Source of the DNA: a sulfur-oxidizing endosymbiont of Gigantopelta aegis
GTDB lineage: Bacteria; Pseudomonadota; Gammaproteobacteria; GRL18
Reading direction: 5' to 3'
Length of the DNA stretch: 64,000 nucleotides
Assembly: GCF_016097415.1 (NCBI RefSeq)
Contig: NZ_JAEHGE010000001.1
Location: forward strand, 1,284,914 to 1,348,913
A program made the position numbers and the translations under genes. The first letter of the stretch is position 1; every line of letters begins with the position of its first letter. Below the pieces are notes generated by a model. The model ran no database searches. It was not told where the DNA came from and saw nothing but the letters and a program-made list of their open reading frames with translations. Of this stretch, positions 58,042-64,000 are shown one piece after another.

Positions 58042-58334
58042 TACGTCAACGTGGGAAGTTTTGACGTATACGTTTGTTTTGACCATTCATGACCATTATA
58101 ATGCCATATAATGCCATGTAAGCAGGCAATATAAATATCATTATTATTATAACCATCAATCGCTTCAAAAAATTCTGATCCAGGTTTTTCAACTGGGATC
58201 TGATTGCCTTGAGGTTTTCATTAAACTGGGATCTGATTGCCTTGAGTAATGAGTTTCCAATCATTAATACCATCGCGTCTGTAGATGTTGTCAAAAACCG
58301 AATATAATCGTTTGTATTCATGATATTACCTAAA

Positions 58335-58760
58335 TTATTTGTTGGAATTATTCGTCATTAGTAGAACCATCTGAGGGCATTTGTGGTTTTTAGCACCTTC
58401 CAATAATTGACCTGATTTAGTTGTGGAAGCAGGATAAACCTGCGGATCATTACCGCAAATACTTTGATGATATTCATCCAGTTGTTGTTCGATGCATTGG
58501 CTATTGCATTTGCTGTTTTTGAAGGTTTCTTTAAGTGAAAGTAAGGCGGATTTCTTGGCATCTTGATAGCTAAGTTGACTATTTTTAATTGCCTCAGATG
58601 CATATTTATCTTGAAATTTATGCATCTTGCCATGCGTACCACTAAATTGTGTTGTCCCTTCCACACATATTGTTGGTGCATTAGCGGAATTGTAGTCAGG
58701 GCAGTTTCCTTTATTAAAGTAACTTTTAGGTAAAAGGTGATGACCTGTTTGACCGGGACA
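58335..58760 (-). pseudogene. GHH-type HNH nuclease toxin domain, N-terminal part removed by IS3
   Basis: Open from the IS3 boundary at 58760, about 142 residues. The start CPGQTGHHLLPKSYF and then NAPTICVEGTTQFSGTHGKM match the HNH/endonuclease VII-type toxin domain (Tox-GHH2) found at the C terminus of PAAR/DUF4150 type VI effectors. The paired His in GHH and the later His in GTHGKMH are the expected metal/catalytic residues. The export part (PAAR-like) is absent. Without it the remnant would be a cytosolic domain with no obvious start, so I class it as broken. The neighbouring propeller gene begins 13 bases after its stop. Confidence 0.75.
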
Positions 58761-58822
58761 ATAATGTGGCTATACTTAACCGACAACTTAAAATAACTAA
58801 AAGATAAAAAGTGTGACCTAAA

Positions 58823-59143
58823 ATGAATGATCAAACAAAAAAACCGAATAAAAGCTATACATCAGAATTTAAAGAATCAGCTGTCAAATTAGCTAATGAG
58901 ACGGATCAACCCGTTTCTCAGACTGCCAGGGAGCTAGGTGTTAATGTAAATACTCTACATACCTGGATCAGTAAATATTCCAAACCGGTGAAGACGGTAG
59001 CCAATAGAAGTGATGAACACATTTATGATGAAGTAAAACGTCTGAAAAAAGAATTGGCAAAAGTGATTCAGGAGCGTGATTTATTAAAAAGGCCACAGCG
59101 TACTTTGCAAGGGAAACTTTGTGAAGTACGCATGGATAACTGA
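58823..59143 (+). CDS. IS3-family OrfA (helix-turn-helix protein)
   Basis: The only intact plus-strand OrfA in the window: 106 residues with SYTSEFKESAVKLANETD, the helix-turn-helix VSQTARELGVNVNTLHTWI, and a C-terminal leucine-rich coil (YDEVKRLKKELAKVIQERDL). In related elements OrfA ends KKATAYFARE after a 6-A run. Here the run has five A and the frame ends QGKLCEVRMDN. OrfB in this copy is broken (ttccg and 6-A lesions), with the DDE part open at 59380-59985. Confidence 0.85.
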   Translation: MNDQTKKPNKSYTSEFKESAVKLANETDQPVSQTARELGVNVNTLHTWISKYSKPVKTVANRSDEHIYDEVKRLKKELAKVIQERDLLKRPQRTLQGKLCEVRMDN

Positions 59144-59985
59144 TCAGGCTAAAGATTACCCGGTAACGATTCTGTGCCGTTTTATGGATGTTTCCGTAGT
59201 TGCTATTATGATTGGGTTAGCTCTCCTAAAACGGATAGAGAGAAAGAAAATGAAGCGCTTACTGAGCAGCTAAAAAACTGTTTGAAGACAGTCGCAAGAC
59301 TTATGGAACCCGTCGTCTTAAAAGAAAACTGGCTGAAAAAAAAGGCGTTCATATAAGCCGCCGGAGAATTGGTCGATTAATGAAAAAAGCCGGTTTGTTT
59401 TGTAAAACGAAGAGACGCTTTAAAGCGACGACTAATTCCAAGCATAATAAGCGTATATCTCCAAATTTACTGGAAAGAGAGTTTACTGTCTCTCAACCTG
59501 ATCGCTACTATGTGGGTGATATTACCTATATTACCACCAAGGAAGGCTGGTTATATTTAGCGGTTGTCATTGACTTATTCTCTAGGCAAATTGTTGGCTG
59601 GTCGATGGATGAGCGAATGAAAGCCAAGCTAGTCAATGATGCTTTACTGATGGCCATATGGAAGCGTAAACCAATGGATGGATTGCTTTGGCATACTGAC
59701 CGAGGTAGCCAATATGCCTCTGATAGTCATAGAAAAATATTGTCGGATCATAACATAATTCAGTCTATGAGCCGCAAAGGAAATTGCTGGGACAATGCTG
59801 TATCAGAGAGCTTCTTTCATAGTTTGAAAACTGAATTGACGCACCATTGTCGATTCAAAACCAGAGTAGAAGCAAAGCAGGCAATATTTGAATATATTGA
59901 GGTATTTTATAATCGGGAGCGACTTCATTCGGCTAATGATTATTTGTCACCAGTCGATTATGAAATACAGCAGGAAATAGCTTAA
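59121..59985 (+). pseudogene. IS3-family OrfB (DDE transposase), frameshifted
   Basis: Starts at the GTG before KYAWITDQAKDYPVTILC. The frame is lost at ttccg (two C instead of three) and again at ctaaaaaactg. A run of extra A (aaaaaaaaggcg) lies at about 59333. The last 201 residues (59380-59985) are open and carry the DDE residues. One codon differs from the other copies (YITTKEG instead of YIATKEG). Confidence 0.85.
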
Positions 59986-60276
59986 ATCGATTGATTGAAG
60001 AGGGGTAAAAGGCGACATAAATGCCGCCCATTACCGTTGACGGCCATCGGCTCCTCAGCCTGTGCCGTGAAGATATTGTAACAGGATCATTACCGTTGTG
60101 AAAATACCTTGGGTGAATGGAACGGCTCTATCGTTCCAGAGGGCAAAAGCCCTTTCTCTTCATCTGTTTAAAGTTAACATGAGAAACTAAAATGATAGGA
60201 AATACAAAATGACAAAAATCACTTGAAACAGCCAAAAAATATTTAGAAAACTGTCCGGAAAAGTGTTGACACATCA

Positions 60277-61419
60277 AAGTACGCATGGATAACTGATCAG
60301 GCTAAAGATTACCCGGTAACGATTCTGTGCCGTTTTATGGATGTTTCCCGTAGTTGCTATTATGATTGGGTTAGCTCTCCTAAAACGGATAGAGAGAAAG
60401 AAAATGAAGCGCTTACTGAGCAGCTAAAAAACTGTTTGAAGACAGTCGCAAGACTTATGGAACCCGTCGTCTTAAAAGAAAACTGGCTGAAAAAGGCGTT
60501 CATATAAGCCGCCGGAGAATTGGTCGATTAATGAAAAAAGCCGGTTTGTTTTGTAAAACGAAGAGACGCTTTAAAGCGACGACTAATTCCAAGCATAATA
60601 AGCGTATATCTCCAAATTTACTGGAAAGAGAGTTTACTGTCTCTCAACCTGATCGCTACTATGTGGGTGATATTACCTATATTGCCACCAAGGAAGGCTG
60701 GTTATATTTAGCGGTTGTCATTGACTTATTCTCTAGGCAAATTGTTGGCTGGTCGATGGATGAGCGAATGAAAGCCAAGCTAGTCAATGATGCTTTACTG
60801 ATGGCCATATGGAAGCGTAAACCAATGGATGGATTGCTTTGGCATACTGACCGAGGTAGCCAATATGCCTCTGATAGTCATAGAAAAATATTGTCGGATC
60901 ATAACATAATTCAGTCTATGAGCCGCAAAGGAAATTGCTGGGATAATGCTGTATCAGAGAGCTTCTTTCATAGTTTGAAAACTGAATTGACGCACCATTG
61001 TCGATTCAAAACCAGAGTAGAAGCAAAGCAGGCAATATTTGAATATATTGAGGTATTTTATAATCGGGAGCGACTTCATTCGGCTAATGATTATTTGTCA
61101 CCAGTCGATTATGAAATACAGCAGGAAATAGCTTAAATCGATTGATTGAAGAGGGGTAAAAGGCGACATAAATGCCGCCCATTACCGTTGACGGCCATCG
61201 GCTCCTCAGCCTGTGCCGTGAAGATATTGTAACAGGATCATTACCGTTGTGAAAATACCTTGGGTGAATGGAACGGCTCTATCGTTCCAGAGGGCAAAGC
61301 CCTTTCTCTTCATCTGTTTAAAGTTAACATGAGAAACTAAAATGATAGGAAATACAAAATGACAAAAATCACTTGAAACAGCCAAAAAATATTCTGTCCG
61401 GAAAAGTGTTGACACATCA
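60277..61419 (+). mobile_element. IS3-family copy lacking its 5' third
   Basis: Begins inside orfB (KYAWITDQ, without its start codon) directly at the right end of the preceding copy and runs to a normal right terminal repeat ending at 61419. OrfB is in frame at the tttcccg site here but still broken at the 6-A run. The 201-residue DDE part is open at 60531-61136. The right flank is the ParP-like remnant. Confidence 0.88.
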
Positions 61420-62660
61420 TTCCTCTTAGTTTAGAAGAAAAGCTAAAAGCCAGTAAAGATTTTTTACGTGCATCTAAATTACGTCAAAATAAAAAGATTC
61501 CTACTCCTACTGAGCCTAAGCAATCTCCTGTTAAAAAGTGCAGGTTAAAACAGTACAAACTAAAACAGTACAAGCTAAGACAACTCAAGTTAGCCCGATA
61601 ATAAAAGTGCCCAGTGAAAAGAGCAAACACGTAAACTTGACTACATTGCCTGTGTCTCTAAAGCCTAGGATTAAAGAAGAAAAGTCTGAGAAAGCTAAAG
61701 AGAATATTGAACAGCACTCAGAAATCGTCTTTACTACCAAAAGTGATGATGGTGAAACCACTGAGCAGGTACTGATTCCACGTAGCCAGCGCTTGGCGAC
61801 TGCGTCAAAGGCAATAGAGAGCTCTGTAGCCAAAACAGCGGTAAAAGCTCAGGTGAGCACTGTGCCTGATAGTGATTCTGCATCTCAAAGTAAACCCAAG
61901 CCAATAGCGGATAAAATAACTAGCCCGCAAGCAGCACCTGTGATGGCTGCATTACAAACAGAAAAAGCCTAGTGAGCAGTCTAACAAAACTGATGGCTCA
62001 GTAAGCGCTTCATTTTCTTTCTCTCTATCCGTTTTAGGAGAGCTAACCCAATCATAATAGCAACTACGGGAAACATCCATAAAACGGCACAGAATCGTTA
62101 CCGGGTAATCTTTAGCCTGATCAGTTATCCATGCGTACTTCACAAAGTTTCCCTTGCAAAGTACGCTGTGGCCTTTTTAATAAATCACGCTCCTGAATCA
62201 CTTTTGCCAATTCTTTTTTCAGACGTTTTACTTCATCATAAATGTGTTCATCACTTCTATTGGCTACCGTCTTCACCGGTTTGGAATATTTACTGATCCA
62301 GGTATGTAGAGTATTTACATTAACACCTAGCTCCCTGGCAGTCTGAGAAACGGGTTGATCCGTCTCATTAGCTAATTTGACAGCTGATTCTTTAAATTCT
62401 GATGTATAGCTTTTATTCGGTTTTTTGTTTTTGATCATTCATTTTAGGTCACACTTTTTATCTTTTAGTTATTTTAAGTTGTGTGTCCGGTTAAGTGTAG
62501 CCACATTATTACCCTGAAAACGGATGAGGTGAAATGGCGTTCATCAAGAACTAAACGACGTTGGTTATTAGGTACGGTTATCGACCACATGTGTGCTTTA
62601 TTGGACAGTGAAGAGTTTTCTGCGATGTTGAAAACAGGTGATGATAGTCTGCTAAGCTGA
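61420..62660 (+). pseudogene. ParP-like CheW-domain coupling protein, broken by IS3
   Basis: Two parts of one plus-strand gene surround an inverted IS3 fragment. The 5' part (61420-61993) encodes a disordered Lys/Thr/Gln/Pro-rich segment: IPLSLEEKLKASKDFLRASK, then repeats of VKTVQTKTVQAKTTQ and on to VMAALQTEK. It carries a frame break at a 5-A run (about 61535). The 3' part (62511-62660) encodes KWRSSRTKRRWLLGTVIDHM then CALLDSEEF and ends at 62660. This resembles the C-terminal domain of ParP, which links chemoreceptor arrays to the polar ParC system. The central part is missing. The intact cheW next door supports the call. Confidence 0.6.
61994..62508 (-). mobile_element. IS3-family fragment, 5' third only, inverted
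   Basis: Runs on the minus strand from a normal left terminal repeat at 62508 through an open OrfA (62121-62438, start variant MIKNKKPNKSYTSEF) and into orfB (KYAWITDQ to [13 protein letters not shown]). It ends abruptly at 61994. It carries the unbroken tttcccg site. It separates the two halves of the ParP-like gene. Confidence 0.85.
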
Positions 62661-62822
62661 GATATTTATATGTAAGGCCTTCAAAAAATGACTTTCATAA
62701 ACTAAACTTTCACTAAGATGTGCCGATAACAGATATATGAGCTCAAAAATGCTCTGTAACTAATATACACGTACTAATTTTTAGGCCCTGAGGCTATAAT
62801 TTTTGAATTTTGAGGACTAATC

Positions 62823-63305
62823 ATGGAATATGATTACGATGATAATATGAATGTCGATCCATTGACACAATGGGTGACATTTATGTTGGAAGGTGAAAAA
62901 TACGGCATTAATGTAATGCAGGTCAGGGAAGTATTACGTGATATTGAAATTGCCCCTGTGCCCGGAGCACCCAGTTATGTATTGGGTATTATCAACCTGC
63001 GTGGTAATGTAGTTACTGTGATTGACACCCGCTCTCGTTTTGGCTTATCAACCAGAGAAGCGAATGAAGAATCAAGAATTATTATTATTGAAAATAATGA
63101 GCAAACCCTAGGCTTGTTAGTTGACAGCATTGCTGAAGTGGCTGATATTCTTAAGTCTCAGATTGAAATTACCCCCAATGTCGGTAATGATGATAGTTCA
63201 AAATATATTCAAGGCGTTCATAGTCGTGATGGTGAGTTACTCATTTTAGTCTCAGTCGATAAGGTACTTAATGATGATGAATGGGCGGATATGGATATGT
63301 TTTAA
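62823..63305 (+). CDS. cheW: Chemotaxis coupling protein CheW
   Basis: A 160-residue CheW that couples chemoreceptors to the kinase CheA. Typical segments are LTQWVTFMLEGEKYGINVMQ, IEIAPVPGAPSYVLGIINLR, GNVVTVIDTRSRFGLS and LGLLVDSIAEVADI. The start has the ribosome site tgagga. Around it lie a ParP-like remnant upstream and a small membrane gene downstream. This is the same order as the end of the polar chemotaxis (parA-parP-cheW-DUF2802) cluster of other gammaproteobacteria. Confidence 0.95.
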   Translation: MEYDYDDNMNVDPLTQWVTFMLEGEKYGINVMQVREVLRDIEIAPVPGAPSYVLGIINLRGNVVTVIDTRSRFGLSTREANEESRIIIIENNEQTLGLLVDSIAEVADILKSQIEITPNVGNDDSSKYIQGVHSRDGELLILVSVDKVLNDDEWADMDMF

Positions 63306-63380
63306 TCTCAGCCTATAGCCAAGTATCATGGGTATATGAATAGCACTAGGCTGACAGTAATATGAGAAAGGAGGTTTATT

Positions 63381-63611
63381 ATGTCAGGCGATATTTTACC
63401 AATGAGTCCAGTAGGAGCAAGTCGTTTGGTTCAGGAAAAACGGCATTATCCGGGTCAACATAAAGAGCAACACTCAAAGCAATCGTCCAAGGATGATGAC
63501 GAGTCGTTAGAAAAAGGTATAGATGCTGATGCTCCCTTGAGTGCAGAGCAAAAGAGTGTGAATGCTAAAGAGAAAAATGTTAAGCTAGGCCATATTGACG
63601 AATATGCCTGA
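63381..63611 (+). CDS. Small hydrophilic protein of unknown function
   Basis: A 76-residue charged, probably disordered protein (PMSPVGASRLVQEKRHYPGQ then HKEQHSKQSSKDDDESLEK). No family is recognised. The ribosome site (aaaggaggt) is among the strongest in the window, which supports real translation. It lies 75 bases after cheW and 20 bases before the next start, in a likely operon. Confidence 0.65.
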   Translation: MSGDILPMSPVGASRLVQEKRHYPGQHKEQHSKQSSKDDDESLEKGIDADAPLSAEQKSVNAKEKNVKLGHIDEYA

Positions 63612-63631
63612 GCAGGACTAAATTTAACTTA

Positions 63632-63724
63632 ATGAATATGATTTTCATTCTTTGGGGTAGCATCAGCGCCTTATTATTACTTCTTATCTTTCTGGCTGTG
63701 TACGTTAATGGCTTGAGTAAGTGA
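63632..63724 (+). pseudogene. N-terminal membrane segment of a gene cut by IS3 (DUF2802-like by position)
   Basis: Thirty residues (MNMIFILWGSISALLLLLIF, then LAVYVNGLSK) form a single N-terminal membrane helix. The next codon, TGA, is provided by the terminal repeat of the IS3 copy starting at 63722. By position after cheW this could be the DUF2802 protein of polar chemotaxis clusters, which also starts with one membrane helix, but the fragment is too short to prove it. Confidence 0.45.
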
Positions 63725-64000
63725 TGTGTCAACACTTTTCCGGACAGTTTTCTAAATATTTTTTGGCTGTTTCAAGTGATTTTTGTCATTTTGTATTTCC
63801 TATCATTTTAGTTTCTCATGTTAACTTTAAATAGATGAAGATCGATTTAAGCTATTTCCTGCTGTATTTCATAATCGACTGGTGACAAATAATCATTAGC
63901 CGAATGAAGTCGCTCCCGATTATAAAATACCTCAATATATTCAAATATTGCCTGCTTTGCTTCTACTCTGGTTTTGAATCGACAATGGTGCGTCAATTCA
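63722..64000 (-). mobile_element. IS3-family copy (minus strand), continuing past the window
   Basis: Starts at 63722 with a normal right terminal repeat in reverse and contains the last ~50 codons of orfB (63847-64000). Its 3' tail is 164 bases shorter than in the full copies. The segment corresponding to 14401-14564, with its small hairpins, is absent, and the join is clean. Confidence 0.85.
63847..64000 (-). CDS. IS3-family OrfB C-terminal part (runs off the window)
   Basis: The stop at 63847-63849 and the residues before it ([18 protein letters not shown]) are identical to the other OrfB copies. Only the C-terminal part is inside the window, including the region after the catalytic Glu. 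Confidence 0.85.
   Translation of the reverse strand, partial: ELTHHCRFKTRVEAKQAIFEYIEVFYNRERLHSANDYLSPVDYEIQQEIA

Larger units (their letters stand above)
55678..58071 (+). mobile_element. Classical IS66-family insertion sequence (tnpA-tnpB-tnpC)
   Basis: 2394 bases between imperfect terminal repeats that start GTA(A/T)ACGTCAA. They are flanked by an exact 8-base target duplication gtttgttt (55670-55677 and 58072-58079). The three-gene layout tnpA-tnpB-tnpC is that of typical IS66. It splits a minus-strand beta-propeller gene. It is unrelated in organisation to the single-gene IS66-type element at 10512. Confidence 0.92.
55207..58321 (-). pseudogene. Beta-propeller protein interrupted by IS66 and frameshifted
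   Basis: Removing the IS66 element and one 8-base duplicate joins two halves of one frame: DIYIACLHGIIWHYNGHEW, then KQTIKEANETSFGSICCADD, then GFVYIGGSDGLLIKGRGTEW and on to LLDDIK at 55207. The repeated W-x-(Y/F)-G-x-x-W blades suggest a propeller. Upstream, the ATG at 58321 (MNTNDYIRF) joins this frame only if a 5-T run is read as 6. A 33-base tandem duplication (around 58191-58246) introduces stops. So three lesions are present. It followed the GHH toxin remnant and may have been an accessory or immunity gene of the type VI island. Confidence 0.7.
58762..60276 (+). mobile_element. IS3-family insertion sequence, full-length copy
   Basis: Same element as at 13171, 1515 bases, with a 5-base deletion just inside the left terminal repeat (ccgacaactt instead of ccggacacacaactt). 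The left end cuts the GHH toxin gene. The right end abuts a 5'-truncated copy of the same element with no recognisable target duplication, so recombination between copies is likely. Confidence 0.88.

Noticed and set aside
58046..58321. A 91-residue small membrane protein on the minus strand
   Set aside because: Its C-terminal end is made of IS66 sequence, and most of it is a shadow of the beta-propeller frame; only the first few codons are likely real.

Overview
The window looks like a low-GC marine gammaproteobacterium. It carries an aerobic cytochrome oxidase assembly region, a Pfa-type polyunsaturated fatty acid synthase, a CheW/ParP polar chemotaxis module, CsrA paralogues and type VI secretion cargo. 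I cannot name the genus. The core genes are intact. The accessory parts are heavily invaded by insertion sequences and full of broken genes.

Layout. 1-5.7 kb: cytochrome c oxidase (ctaD partial, ctaC fused to cytochrome c), an SCO copper chaperone, heme A synthase and an odd heme-copper-oxidase-like protein. 5.9-10.1 kb: DUF2189 membrane protein, PepD dipeptidase, secreted beta-helix protein. 10.5-20.5 kb: a decayed single-ORF IS66-type element with an exact 8-bp target duplication, a thioesterase pseudogene, two full copies of one IS3-family element, a truncated pentapeptide-repeat gene, and a three-gene operon for a soluble fumarate-reductase-like complex with a NuoF-like NADH module. 20.6-24.6 kb: VapBC, a DAACS symporter, RhlE helicase. 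24.7-28.7 kb (minus): a tight four-gene operon CHAD - ParA - Nudix - Card1-like CARF nuclease. 29.4-47.4 kb: pfaA, pfaC (with a fused PfaB-type acyltransferase), pfaD and pfaE. 47.4-49.9 kb: lipoprotein, a SlyD/FKBP-methyltransferase fusion and a nucleotidyltransferase pair. 50.2-58.8 kb (minus): a wrecked type VI effector island with a truncated VgrG, DUF4123 chaperone, membrane protein, two csrA copies, a beta-propeller gene split by a classical IS66, and a GHH-type nuclease toxin remnant. 58.8-64 kb: several IS3 copies, a broken ParP-like gene, intact cheW and a truncated membrane gene.

How genes work together. The pfa genes supply every activity of a PUFA synthase: KS, MAT, six ACPs, KR, CLF, AT, dehydratases, the enoyl reductase and the phosphopantetheinyl transferase. 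The CHAD-ParA-Nudix-CARF nuclease operon joins polyphosphate/nucleotide-related domains to a cyclic-oligoadenylate-type nuclease without any CRISPR array in the window, and is my best candidate for an undescribed system. The FeS-flavoprotein-NuoF operon suggests an NADH-linked soluble fumarate reductase.

A recurring theme is inactivation of accessory genes by apparent one-base shortening of homopolymer runs, while the very long core genes stay open.
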